Shown: positions 1 through 9,714, counted from the stretch's first letter. The stretch: 64,000 bases of DNA from Treponema sp. (GCA_031256445.1 JAIRQN010000056.1:1-64000); one strand, 5' to 3'. Numbers and translations: made by a program. The notes: a model not told the origin generated them from the sequence alone.

Positions 1-2681
1 GTAAGCAGCACAGGCATAATCGTTAAACTGACAAGAGTTGTCGATAACATGCAAAGCGCGGTAAGGATGCCGAATTCCGCCAGTATCTTGAATTTTGAAA
101 ACGCCAGCACCGCGAACCCTATGCCTACAGACATTGCTGTGGTGCAAATGGCCCTTCCGCACGCGATGAATGTCCGGCGAAGGGGTGAGCTATCATAATT
201 CTTCGAACCTGCAGGATTCACCAAACCTGCTGGATTCGCACTTTGCCCCGCACTTTTATATTCGCGCTTGTAAAATTCCAGAAAATGAATTGCGTCATCA
301 ATGCCGATGCACACGGTAAGGCTCGCTATCAGCGCAGTTCCAAGATTTAATTTTATGCCGAAAAGCCCCATCACCGTAAAGTTGCACAAGACAGCGAGTA
401 TCAGAGGCACAGCGCTGATGATTCCGGCTACAAAAGATTTATTCGCCGCCGAGACAATAATGAAAATCATTAAAACGGAAATTATTATTGATATTATCTG
501 CGAATTTAAAATCAGATCCGTAATGGCGATCTCCTGGGTTACGCCGCCTCCTATCATTGTGCGCACATTCTTTGGAAAATTAGCCGCGATATATTCATTG
601 ATAATGTCAATAACGTCATTGGTGTCGCTGCTTCCCGTTGTACGAAGCTGCATCATCGTTCTGATCGCGGTCGGTTCAAGGGGATCGTTTGAATACCCCG
701 AATCGTCGCTTCCGGCAAGAAGAACCAGATAGTTGGCAATCAGGCGCTGCAAATCTTCTGAGGTTTCTTTCGCATAACGCGCGGGATCCGCCGGTATTTC
801 ATAATAAGAAGCGCCTTCATAATTTGTAAGGCGTTTCAGTTCCCATACCAAATCATTGCCGCTCATATTCGGGGATTTTCCGACGGTTATGTCCAAAAAT
901 TTTAAAAGATCCGCCGCGCTGTATTGAGACCATACGGGGGCTGAAGGATCGCGGGAGTTATCATACCCTGCCGGCTGCGCCGATAAACGCGCCGCGTCAT
1001 CATTAAAACCAAAATTGTTAAAACCGAAATCGCCAAAGCCGCCTGTATCATCAAAACCAAAATTGCCTGTTTTAGCGTCTGCCGCTGATGACGGACGCAG
1101 TCCATCCGGGCTTTGATCGACATTGAACACCTGGTTAATCCGTTTGATTACGTCGGTAAAGCCGACTGCTTTGCCTACCGCCGGAACATTGTTGGTCAGG
1201 TAAACAGAAAGACCGTCAACAGCCTGCAAAACATCAGGGTGAAGAAGTTCTTCCGTGGTGTCAGCCAGAACGACTAGATTCAGATCTTTTGAACCGCCAA
1301 AATATTCTCTGATAAATCGGTCCGAGCGGCTTATATCAGTCTCGTTTTGAAAAAAATCTACTACGGAATTATCAACTATAATTTTTGAAATTCCGTATAT
1401 CGAGATAATTATAATTAATATTGTGGTAATAAGTACGGTTTTTCTTTTATTGGCGATACCCAAAAAAATATTGGCGATAACATTGCTTATCCGGTCGCCC
1501 TGATCATCATTGCGTTCTTCGCCGCCTGACTGACGGATTTTCTTGGGACCGCGCAGCAATAACATTGACGGAATAAAGAAAATGGTCAGTATGAATACCG
1601 CAAGAACTCCGATGCTTGTGTAGTATCCGAACTCGCGCATCGGGACAATCGGAGTAAAACAAAATGAAATAAAACCGGTTATTGTAGTGACAGCCGCCAG
1701 GAACACCGGCTTAATCATTTTTCTCATTAAATCAAAAACTATTAAACGGTGTTCTTCAACAGTCAGAATTTTTTCCCGGACATCCTTAACATAATGGGTG
1801 ATCACATGAATGCCGTAAGCGTGTCCTATCGCAACAAGAATTATCGGCATTATGGTTGTTATTGTCGAAAGTTTTACGCCGAACATGGCGGCTAACCCGA
1901 CAGTCCAGATAACCGAAATGATCGCGGTGGAAAGCGGCAGCACGACAAAAATCAGACGCCTGAACGAGAAAAATAAAAGTCCAAGCACAACAATTACGGC
2001 AAGGGGCAGCAGAAGCGCGTTATCTGAAATAATCGATTCGTTTATTACCGCGTTGATTACAGTTTGTCCCGTGAAATATACCTGCGTCCCGCCTGTACGC
2101 TTGTCATCTTCTGTAAAAATATCTTTCGCTATCTGTCGGATTTTCTTCAGGCTCTGGGCTACCTGCGGCGTGCTCGCGTCTGCGAACATCGCGTCCAGAG
2201 TGATAAGAATCTGAGTGGCGGAAAGATCATCGGAAACAAGGGAACCGCGGAATAAATCCCATGATGCGATACGCTTCTTTAATTCCGCAATCTCTTCATG
2301 TGTGCCGGAAAAATCTTCGGGTACCAAATCCGAAACGATGATGCTGTCGCTGTCGCCTGTAATGTACTGCGTTGACATAATTGAGTTGACGGATTTTACC
2401 AGTTCTACATTCTCAACGGCATTGGAAAATTCCCGGATTTGCTTAAGAAAATCTTTTTCAAAAACCGTTTTAAAAGGACGCTCCAGCCCGACCAGAATTA
2501 TTACCTGCCCGCCGAATGTTGTATCAATATATTCCGATATTACCTTCGCTTCGTTTCCTTCGGGCAGAAAACGGAGGTTGTTGTTATCAAGTTCCACCCG
2601 CGGAAGCTGAATGCCCAGAAATACCGTGATTGCCGTAATAATGCCGACAATCAGGGCAGGCCATTTAAACAATTTTTCCAT
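1..2681 (-). CDS. RND/MMPL-superfamily membrane exporter (C-terminus runs off the window)
   Basis: Continuous minus-strand frame read through 1-2681 with repeated hydrophobic segments; ATG at 2681 preceded by GGGAG; 2 nt after the rlmB stop. Antisense ORFs in the track are incidental. Confidence 0.8.
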   Translation of the reverse strand, partial: MEKLFKWPALIVGIITAITVFLGIQLPRVELDNNNLRFLPEGNEAKVISEYIDTTFGGQVIILVGLERPFKTVFEKDFLKQIREFSNAVENVELVKSVNSIMSTQYITGDSDSIIVSDLVPEDFSGTHEEIAELKKRIASWDLFRGSLVSDDLSATQILITLDAMFADASTPQVAQSLKKIRQIAKDIFTEDDKRTGGTQVYFTGQTVINAVINESIISDNALLLPLAVIVVLGLLFFSFRRLIFVVLPLSTAIISVIWTVGLAAMFGVKLSTITTIMPIILVAIGHAYGIHVITHYVKDVREKILTVEEHRLIVFDLMRKMIKPVFLAAVTTITGFISFCFTPIVPMREFGYYTSIGVLAVFILTIFFIPSMLLLRGPKKIRQSGGEERNDDQGDRISNVIANIFLGIANKRKTVLITTILIIIISIYGISKIIVDNSVVDFFQNETDISRSDRFIREYFGGSKDLNLVVLADTTEELLHPDVLQAVDGLSVYLTNNVPAVGKAVGFTDVIKRINQVFNVDQSPDGLRPSSAADAKTGNFGFDDTGGFGDFGFNNFGFNDDAARLSAQPAGYDNSRDPSAPVWSQYSAADLLKFLDITVGKSPNMSGNDLVWELKRLTNYEGASYYEIPADPARYAKETSEDLQRLIANYLVLLAGSDDSGYSNDPLEPTAIRTMMQLRTTGSSDTNDVIDIINEYIAANFPKNVRTMIGGGVTQEIAITDLILNSQIISIIISVLMIFIIVSAANKSFVAGIISAVPLILAVLCNFTVMGLFGIKLNLGTALIASLTVCIGIDDAIHFLEFYKREYKSAGQSANPAGLVNPAGSKNYDSSPLRRTFIACGRAICTTAMSVGIGFAVLAFSKFKILAEFGILTALCMLSTTLVSLTIMPVLL
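204..240. repeat. Two 18-nt tandem repeats inside the RND gene, related to those in ogt
   Basis: gaacctgcaggattcacc / aaacctgctggattcgca; each 12/18 identical to the ogt unit gctcccgctggatgcgcc. Confidence 0.7.
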
Positions 2682-2682
2682 A

Positions 2683-3420
2683 TTATTTCTCCCTCTGCCG
2701 CCTGATTTCGTATAACAGAATCCCGGCGACTACAGACACATTAAGCGAATCAATTCTGCCTGACGATGGTATCCCCACCATGCCGTCACAGCGCTCGCGC
2801 AAAAGCCGCGAAATGCCGCTTCCTTCGCTGCCAAGGACAAGCGCCGTTCTGCCGCATAAATCTTTTTTACAGACAGCTTCTCCCTCCATGTCGGCGCCGT
2901 AAATCCAGAAGTCCGCTTCTTTCAAATCTTCCATCGCGCGCGCCAGGTTTGGAGTTTCCGCCTGCGCTACCCATGATACGGCGCCTGCCGATGTCTGCGA
3001 TATGACAGCGGCGTGTTTCGCGCTGCGGCGGCTGCGGCTGACAACCAAATCAACCCCGAACTGATCGCAGCAGCGCAGAATTGCGCCGTAATTGTGCGGG
3101 TCTGTAATCTCGTCAAGGATAAGAACAATCGCGTCACGGCGATCTTCAAGACCGGCGATAAAATTTTCAAGGGTTATATCCACGCCGCCGTCTTCGTTGA
3201 AATTTTCCGGAATTTCCAGGGCAATGCCGCGGTTACCGGGCGCAAGTCCGTCCAGCTCGAATGTTCCCGTGCGTTCCAGCCTGATTCTGCTGTTGACGGC
3301 AAGAGTGACAATTTCTTTCGCGCGCGGACCGGCTTTTGCGACAAGAAGCGGACCGCAGGATTGTCCCGATTTTATCCTCTCTTCAACCGCATGAAACCCT
3401 GTTAAATATGTCATGTTCAT
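2683..3420 (-). CDS. rlmB: TrmH/SpoU-family 23S rRNA (guanosine-2'-O)-methyltransferase RlmB
   Basis: ILDEITDPHNYGAILRCCDQFGVD, LVLGSEGSGISRLLRERCD, IPSSGRIDSLNVSVVAGILLYE motifs. Confidence 0.9.
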   Translation of the reverse strand: MNMTYLTGFHAVEERIKSGQSCGPLLVAKAGPRAKEIVTLAVNSRIRLERTGTFELDGLAPGNRGIALEIPENFNEDGGVDITLENFIAGLEDRRDAIVLILDEITDPHNYGAILRCCDQFGVDLVVSRSRRSAKHAAVISQTSAGAVSWVAQAETPNLARAMEDLKEADFWIYGADMEGEAVCKKDLCGRTALVLGSEGSGISRLLRERCDGMVGIPSSGRIDSLNVSVVAGILLYEIRRQREK

Positions 3421-4346
3421 TTTCCTTGAAGTTTTGCTATGTATTTTTGCACAAAACCGCAGGGACGATAAGTCATCTTTGCCTGACGCATGCCTTCATT
3501 CCCCAGATCCTGTTCGCGGTTTATCAGCGTAAAAAAACCGGGGAGAGAAGCGGCAAACGCCTGGTTTACATACTGATAAATGCCCCTGTATTCATCAACC
3601 GCTTTTTCAAAATGAGTGACGAACATCCTCCCCCTCGCGATGCTTTCGCCAAGGCAGAAAGCGGCGGGTTTTCCGTCTATAAAAAAAACAGAGCCTTTTA
3701 ACGCGAGAGTGTCGAATAACTCCAGCGCTTCCCTTGACGCTTTGTAGTCGCCTTCGTCTCCGTTCCTTTTAATCGAGTCCTGCCGCCAATGGTCCAAAAC
3801 CTCAATTGCCGCGGGAATTAACGCGGCGTTCATTGTTTTTTGTTCATGATTCGGATAAGCGCTTAAAAAATTGTTCACATGGTTTTTCTTTTTGTGGAAT
3901 TTTTTACCGGCAAGTTCCGCCAGATCGGCGCGGTTATAAAGGTAATCGAAGTTGTTTCTGTCTTCTTCAATAACAACGCCTCTTTGTTCAATATTTTCCC
4001 TTACGGGATTTAATACCGACTCTGTAATATTTTTCCAGTAATCGTGAGCTGCAAACAGCGCCTCAAGGGTTTCCCATTCGGGAGCTGCGCATGGCGTCAT
4101 AAAAAAAGTTTTGCCTTGCGCTTCGCCGGCTGCGGGCTGCGTTCCGGAAATAATAAAGCTGCTTTCCTGCGAACCATTGTTCCGGGAGTTACGCGAAATA
4201 CGGTATTTGTACCTGTTCCTGAAAAGATAAAGTCCTGAAAAAGTAAATTCTGAAACGCCGTCGTATGTAAGGGACAGGCGCGGATGCAATAATTCCTTAT
4301 GTTCCAGACCCAGAAGCGTAAATTCGGGATAACACGGGATGCTCAT
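3417..4346 (-). CDS. DUF2156 / phosphatidylglycerol lysyltransferase C-terminal-like protein
   Basis: FDYLYNRADLAELAGKKFHKKKNHVNNF...HFEKAVDEYRGIYQYVNQAFA; ATGA overlap with rlmB. Confidence 0.75.
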   Translation of the reverse strand: MSIPCYPEFTLLGLEHKELLHPRLSLTYDGVSEFTFSGLYLFRNRYKYRISRNSRNNGSQESSFIISGTQPAAGEAQGKTFFMTPCAAPEWETLEALFAAHDYWKNITESVLNPVRENIEQRGVVIEEDRNNFDYLYNRADLAELAGKKFHKKKNHVNNFLSAYPNHEQKTMNAALIPAAIEVLDHWRQDSIKRNGDEGDYKASREALELFDTLALKGSVFFIDGKPAAFCLGESIARGRMFVTHFEKAVDEYRGIYQYVNQAFAASLPGFFTLINREQDLGNEGMRQAKMTYRPCGFVQKYIAKLQGK

Positions 4347-4348
4347 AA

Positions 4349-5446
4349 TTATGTTTTGGCTTTTTCTTGTTCCGCTTTTTCAGCCCTGACCGATTTTTTC
4401 GATCCTATTAAGATGGAAATTGGTTCCATGACCGGAATGTTCTCGCATACTATTTTTATAATAACTGTCATTGGAACAGACAGAACCATTCCCGCGAATC
4501 CCCAAAGAAAACCCCAGATTATCAGCGAAAGGATTATCATTAGCGGAGAAAGCCCAACCCTGTCGCCTATTATTTTTGGATCCAGAAAACTCCCCAGAAT
4601 TAAATTTACTGCAAGAACAACAACAATAACCAGAATTACCGGACCCGGATTCGGCCAAAATTGAATTAACGCGAAAAGGGAAACCGCGGCTCCTGTTACA
4701 ATACTGCCAAGGTTGGGTATAAAATTCATTAGAAACTGAACAGCGCCCCAGACTATTGCAAATTCCAGCCCGATAAAATGAAAAGCCAGGGCAAAAATAA
4801 CTCCGTTTGCAAGCGATATAAAGAATTTCGCTGTTAAGTACCTTGTAACCTGAGCCATGATATAATGACCCATTTTGTTGATACGAACCGAACGCTTTTC
4901 AAAGATCAATTCTAGTTTTTCCTTAAAGTAACTTGCTTCAAGAAGGATAAAAACGACATAAATTACAACAAGGACGGCGCTCGATGCAAATTTTATAAAG
5001 AAATTGGATGAAGAAAGGGTAAAGTCGCGTACCAGATTGCGGATTACCTGCTGCCCCCAGAGATTCTGTAAAAAACTCAGCTCTGAATCGTTAGGAAGTT
5101 CCAGTAAATTGGCTGTCCAGGTGTAAATTTCGGTAAAACGGTTTTCATATTTGGGATATTGGGCGAGTATCATCTTTCCTGAGGTGAAAAGCACTATCCC
5201 AAAGGTATATAAACCGGCGCAAATTATAATAACCACCAAAAAAATCGATAAATACCGCGGGCAATGGATTTTATCAAGTCCTTTTACCAGCGGATACATG
5301 ATGACAGCCAATAAAATACCAATTATTATAGGTAAAACCACCGATGACGCGATTTTCAGCACCGCTCCTGCCATAATACAACAGATAAAAACAATCAGGC
5401 TGAAAATAGCGCGGCCTGAATTAAAGGAATTATGTGTCTTTTCCAT
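4349..5446 (-). CDS. AI-2E family transporter (PerM-like)
   Basis: Multi-TM protein with FIGLEFAIVWGAVQFLMNFIPNLGSIV and SPLMIILSLIIWGFLWGFAGMVLSVPMTVIIKI; start MEKTHN chosen. Confidence 0.85.
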   Translation of the reverse strand: MEKTHNSFNSGRAIFSLIVFICCIMAGAVLKIASSVVLPIIIGILLAVIMYPLVKGLDKIHCPRYLSIFLVVIIICAGLYTFGIVLFTSGKMILAQYPKYENRFTEIYTWTANLLELPNDSELSFLQNLWGQQVIRNLVRDFTLSSSNFFIKFASSAVLVVIYVVFILLEASYFKEKLELIFEKRSVRINKMGHYIMAQVTRYLTAKFFISLANGVIFALAFHFIGLEFAIVWGAVQFLMNFIPNLGSIVTGAAVSLFALIQFWPNPGPVILVIVVVLAVNLILGSFLDPKIIGDRVGLSPLMIILSLIIWGFLWGFAGMVLSVPMTVIIKIVCENIPVMEPISILIGSKKSVRAEKAEQEKAKT

Positions 5447-5528
5447 GCCGAAAAGTATGACATAAAACGATAAAATGGGCAACAGTTATAAAACATTGGA
5501 ATTATCTTACATAAATTCGCGAAAGTAC

Positions 5529-5710
5529 TTGACCTTTGGGAAGAAAGTGATTAACTTTAATAGTAGACTGATGATACGGTTTAGATGAATAGAACGTTAG
5601 TTTTCCTTCTAATTCAATCATCTACACTTTCAGGCATCTCTTGTTTCATAGCTGACGTACCTCAGCAACCTCCCGGGTTTCCTCACCTCCTTTTCCCGGG
5701 GGGTTTTTTT
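5529..5710 (+). ncRNA. Candidate small RNA ending in an intrinsic terminator whose loop carries a 16S anti-SD-like sequence
   Basis: TTGACC at 5529 (weak -10 nearby); hairpin GCTGA-CGTACC-TCAGC; terminator stem 5667-5677/5695-5705 followed by T7; no ORF explains the interval. Confidence 0.4.
5667..5710 (+). terminator. Intrinsic terminator
   Basis: AACCTCCCGGG / CCCGGGGGGTT 11-bp stem (one T-G wobble), 17-nt loop TTTCCTCACCTCCTTTT, then a T tract. Confidence 0.7.
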
Positions 5711-5719
5711 ATTTTTGAT

Positions 5720-5748
5720 GAAAAGAGCGTTTTTTAGACGCCCTTTTC
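5720..5748 (-). terminator. Hairpin downstream of the metallopeptidase operon; terminator-like but without a strong U tract
   Basis: Minus strand GAAAAGGGCGT-CTAAAAA-ACGCTCTTTTC, 11-bp stem with one wobble. Confidence 0.4.
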
Positions 5749-5766
5749 CCATTGATTAAGACTTAC

Positions 5767-5952
5767 TCATTGCGGACCTGCGTGTGATTGAGGGTGTTGC
5801 TCTGTTGAAACCATACAATCATTTTTAAGTGCAGCTTTCACTTCTGTCTTAATGCTGTTTGTTTTATCAATTAGCATTTTTAGGTAAATGCTTCTTTGAA
5901 GACTTAAAGACAGTTGCTCTTTTGATAAAACCGCTTCTCTGCATATAATCAT
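5767..5952 (-). CDS. Small 61-aa ORF overlapping the metallopeptidase 3' end in another frame
   Basis: ATG at 5952 preceded by AAAGGAGG with 6-nt spacing; runs 100 nt beyond the peptidase stop. Confidence 0.5.
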   Translation of the reverse strand: MIICREAVLSKEQLSLSLQRSIYLKMLIDKTNSIKTEVKAALKNDCMVSTEQHPQSHAGPQ

Positions 5953-7630
5953 AATTTTCCTCCTTTGCCGGTATCCGGCTTAATATTGTTGTATCAATAA
6001 TGCCAATATCTACTGATTTCTCAATAATAAAATTCCTTATTGAGTATTGATACCTTTCTTCGTTACCTTTTGTAATATAATTTATAATTGATAGCTCAAG
6101 CGAATCCGCTCCTTGATTTAAAACATTTTGGTATTCTGCCCAGCCGTCTTTGGAGTATTTCTGTAAATAATTGATCACATTAGTCCAAAAAAAACTTAAT
6201 AGATGAAGCTCTTCCACAGAGCGGGCGTTTCTGCTTTGTTGATACATTTCATAGAGTTCGTTTTCAATGCCGTAATAATCAAGTGTTATTATTCCTGTAT
6301 CATATTCTGCGTTTTGGATAACTTCCAGTATCATATCCATAATATTTTTATATGTAGCTTGAAAGAAGCTGTATATCTGATCTTTCTCTTCTGCGAGTTG
6401 ATTAAATTTTATTGTTCCATCATCTTTTATAAAAGAGATAGCTAAACCTACAAGAACATTACTCATCAAAACCATATAAGGATTTTCATCATCCGAATCG
6501 AAGAAATTGTCAGACATATAATTATACACATGCCTGGTTGCGCGTTTTTTGTCTGTCCTGGAAATGTCAAGTACCCATGCGAAAAAACCCTTGCTTCCAT
6601 CTTCCTGGTCAACTGCCCAATCTGCCAAAGCTTCGTGGATTACGTGCAAAACTCCTCCGCCTTCTATAAAGTTGAAATGTAATGCGTGATGTATCGGCTG
6701 TATTTTCCTGTAAGAAATTTGATGCCCTCGTTCATGGGCGATGGTCGAATTTTGCATCATATCCTGAATGAATTCACCCTTAATGCCTTTTACCTGGTTA
6801 GTGGTAAAAGCGTTGTGAAGATGTAATGTTTTTCTTTTTATTCCCTCACATAATGCTGTGTTTGGAAATAATGATAAATCATTATTATCTTGATTTTCAT
6901 AAAAATTTTGCCATTTATTTTGAAAAATAGTTTTATAACTTTCAATTCGAATTATTGAGGAATTTTTATATACTTCAGCCACGATCCCACTAATAAAATG
7001 ATGAGTTCTGACAAATTCCTTTTGTATTAAATATACTTCTTCATTTTGTTCTATTTTAATTTTCTCCAGTTTACACAGAATGAACCTTGAGCCACAAGGA
7101 TAACTGTATGAGTTATAAAAGTAGAAATCTGCGTTTAATAATTCCAGTAAATCATTAATATAAGTGAAATCAGTTTGTGGATATTTCATACCTAAGATAT
7201 TTAAGTTATAATTTTGTAAATATGCCATATATTGTTCGCTTGACATACCTCCGAATTTTTTATGACATTCATCTAACTTCCTTTCCAGTCTCGTAATATC
7301 AAAGAGAGTAACTCCGCGATCGTTAGGTATGTTCAGAATACTGCGGGCTAAACAGATACTTAAAGTTAATTCATCGTATGGCTCAAAATTATTGGTCGAT
7401 TTTGTAAAATTATACATAATCAAAGCTAATTCTGTTAAATTCCTTTTTAACCATTCTAGGTTAAATTCATTAATGTTTTCTTTTGTCATTTCATAAACAA
7501 CGTCTTTACTTAAGAATTTATCTTTATTCATTAAAGCTCTTTTAACAGGTAAATTATATTTTTCTGAAAAATGTTTGTGCATTTCCTGCAACTCATCATC
7601 TTTTAATTTTGAATATACCGGTATTTTCAT
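5867..7630 (-). CDS. Putative HExxH metallopeptidase, paralogue A (unknown family)
   Basis: AHERGHQ zinc-binding motif, downstream HEALADWAVD as candidate third ligand; no signal peptide seen; many segments shared with 7649..9424. Confidence 0.65.
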   Translation of the reverse strand: MKIPVYSKLKDDELQEMHKHFSEKYNLPVKRALMNKDKFLSKDVVYEMTKENINEFNLEWLKRNLTELALIMYNFTKSTNNFEPYDELTLSICLARSILNIPNDRGVTLFDITRLERKLDECHKKFGGMSSEQYMAYLQNYNLNILGMKYPQTDFTYINDLLELLNADFYFYNSYSYPCGSRFILCKLEKIKIEQNEEVYLIQKEFVRTHHFISGIVAEVYKNSSIIRIESYKTIFQNKWQNFYENQDNNDLSLFPNTALCEGIKRKTLHLHNAFTTNQVKGIKGEFIQDMMQNSTIAHERGHQISYRKIQPIHHALHFNFIEGGGVLHVIHEALADWAVDQEDGSKGFFAWVLDISRTDKKRATRHVYNYMSDNFFDSDDENPYMVLMSNVLVGLAISFIKDDGTIKFNQLAEEKDQIYSFFQATYKNIMDMILEVIQNAEYDTGIITLDYYGIENELYEMYQQSRNARSVEELHLLSFFWTNVINYLQKYSKDGWAEYQNVLNQGADSLELSIINYITKGNEERYQYSIRNFIIEKSVDIGIIDTTILSRIPAKEENYDYMQRSGFIKRATVFKSSKKHLPKNAN

Positions 7631-7648
7631 TTAAACTCCTCCTTAGTT

Positions 7649-9424
7649 TTATGCGGTTTTTGCATGTAAATTTTCTATGATATTAATAAAATTAATATCA
7701 TGATTTGAAATTTTAATTAAACCTATCTCATCTGCTCTGGCGAAGATATACTTTCTAAGAGAAAAATTAAAATCCCCGGCTCTGTTGTTTGTAATGAAAT
7801 TTAATAAATCTAATTCGAACTTTTCGGTCTCATCCTTAAAAATATCGTTATATGATTTCCAGCCGGTTTTTTTATAATTTTCCAATTTTTGAAGAGCCTT
7901 CTTCCAGTATGAATAAGTATCTCTGTATTCTTCCAATGAAATTTCATTATTACTGCTTATGTATTCATTATATATTTCATTTTCCAATTCTGAAAAATTA
8001 ACTTTTTTGTTATCAATGTTATAATATGAACTTTTTATTACCGACATTAATTTTTTTAGGATTTTCCTTAAAGTTACTAAAAGAAAATTGTAAATATGTT
8101 CGATCTCAGATTCCAACCTTTTAAAATCAACTCTGCCATTTGAATCTATAAAACTAATAGCCATTCCAACCAAAACATTAGATAAATGAGCAAAAAATTC
8201 TTCTTCCTCGTCTACAAACCAACAGTCAGAAAGATAAAAAAAGAATTTTCTTTCAGCTCTTGAATAATCCTTTTTTGAAGTTTCAATAAATCTTTCAAAG
8301 CTCCCCTTCTTATTTCCTCTCTCAGGAGCGAGGTCGGCCATTAATTCCATTAACCCGTGGATTAAATTATCCCCCTTAACATATAGCTTTTGGAAATTTG
8401 ATTCGTCTTTAGGGAAATCTGAGTTTGCGATCAAGTGCCCAAGCTCATGGAAAACAATACCCTCTTTAATGTCAGAAATGATCTCGTTAGACAATTTTTT
8501 TACATCTTTTTGGTTGTATGCGTTTGATTTTTTTAAGGCAAATAACTTGAATCCTTCGCGTAATGCGCTATTAGGATGTTTCTGTGCGATTAAAGTTTCA
8601 AATTTTGGTTGTGAATAAAATTTATACCATTTATTGTAAAACACTACCTCTATGGCTTCCATCCTGATTTTCATTCCTTCATCATACAGTGATGCGACTT
8701 CTGATAACGTATAATTCGGCGTTCTGACATATTCACGGTTAATAAGGTGCACTTTATAACCATCAATGTCTTTTATCTCTCTCTTCCCCAGAATAAACCT
8801 GGCAACAAAAAAATTATCACTATCAGAATACATCTGATAATCAACATCCAATAAATCTATTAATTTAGGGTTTAAGTCACTAAAATAAGAAAAGTCTTTT
8901 CCAAGTATCTTTACCGGATAATCTTTAAAGTACTTAATAATTTCATCTCCTGTTAAGTCTCCTAAGTCTTTTTCCAGTTGTATTAAGCGGATACGTAAAG
9001 AAATTTCATCACTAGAAGTAACATCTATTAAATTATTTATATTGCAAAAATTTCTTAAAAATGATACAAGAGTTCTTTCCCTTCCCATATAAAAATCGCG
9101 ATAATTATTTTTTTCCATAGCTAATATCTGTAATAAAGCGAAATACTGTAAGACCCTGCATAGTTTTTCCAGAATGGCCTGATTAATCAAGTAGAAAACT
9201 CTTTCATGATCGATATTATCTGATTTGTTTAAAATAATTTTTTTTAATTTTCGTTCTTCTTTGGGAATTTTTTCATCCAATAGCTCAGGAAAATCTTTAC
9301 TTATGCCATCAATAATATAATCCAGTTCCATATCCGTTAAATCTGAATAAATACTCCATAAGCTATGTCTTGGCGGCATGCTGGTTATATGGTCTTTTTT
9401 AAGATACCGTAAATATTCAAACAT
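7649..9424 (-). CDS. Putative HExxH metallopeptidase, paralogue B (unknown family)
   Basis: FHELGHL motif, downstream LMELMADLAPE; shares REYVRT, NKWYKFY, PNSALREG, SNVLVGMAISFI blocks with 5867..7630; GGAG SD overlaps the upstream stop. Confidence 0.65.
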   Translation of the reverse strand: MFEYLRYLKKDHITSMPPRHSLWSIYSDLTDMELDYIIDGISKDFPELLDEKIPKEERKLKKIILNKSDNIDHERVFYLINQAILEKLCRVLQYFALLQILAMEKNNYRDFYMGRERTLVSFLRNFCNINNLIDVTSSDEISLRIRLIQLEKDLGDLTGDEIIKYFKDYPVKILGKDFSYFSDLNPKLIDLLDVDYQMYSDSDNFFVARFILGKREIKDIDGYKVHLINREYVRTPNYTLSEVASLYDEGMKIRMEAIEVVFYNKWYKFYSQPKFETLIAQKHPNSALREGFKLFALKKSNAYNQKDVKKLSNEIISDIKEGIVFHELGHLIANSDFPKDESNFQKLYVKGDNLIHGLMELMADLAPERGNKKGSFERFIETSKKDYSRAERKFFFYLSDCWFVDEEEEFFAHLSNVLVGMAISFIDSNGRVDFKRLESEIEHIYNFLLVTLRKILKKLMSVIKSSYYNIDNKKVNFSELENEIYNEYISSNNEISLEEYRDTYSYWKKALQKLENYKKTGWKSYNDIFKDETEKFELDLLNFITNNRAGDFNFSLRKYIFARADEIGLIKISNHDINFINIIENLHAKTA

Positions 9425-9427
9425 TTT

Positions 9428-9643
9428 TTACTCCTTTTCCCCGTTAATTTTTTCCCATAAGATGAATTCGGTACCAGGGAAATATAATTTACTCTGCTGA
9501 GCAAGCCAGGTAGACAAGGTATTAACAGGTTCAATACCAACGATGCTTTGATTCTCAGGCTGCTCGCAGGATAGCTCACAGGAATTTGTTCCCAACACCA
9601 TACAGATGATGGTCAAAAGTAATAAGGTTGTTTTGGTATTCAT
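9428..9643 (-). CDS. Small lipoprotein, 71 aa
   Basis: Signal MNTKTTLLLLTIICMVLGTNSC with lipobox-like LGTNSC; stop overlaps the SD of the next gene. Confidence 0.6.
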   Translation of the reverse strand: MNTKTTLLLLTIICMVLGTNSCELSCEQPENQSIVGIEPVNTLSTWLAQQSKLYFPGTEFILWEKINGEKE

Positions 9644-9671
9644 AATTTTTCTCCTTTATTTAATGTAAATA

Positions 9672-9701
9672 GCTGTTCCAAAATTTTAATTCCGGAACAG
9701 C
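9672..9701. promoter_or_regulatory. Intergenic hairpin (possible attenuator or terminator)
   Basis: GCTGTTCC...GGAACAGC perfect 8-bp inverted repeat between the FN3 lipoprotein and the small lipoprotein. Confidence 0.4.
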
Positions 9702-9714
9702 CGCCATAAAATAA

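Noticed and set aside
301-2705. Plus-strand ORFs inside the RND and rlmB genes
   Set aside because: Antisense to clear minus-strand coding frames; composition and lack of SD indicate incidental ORFs
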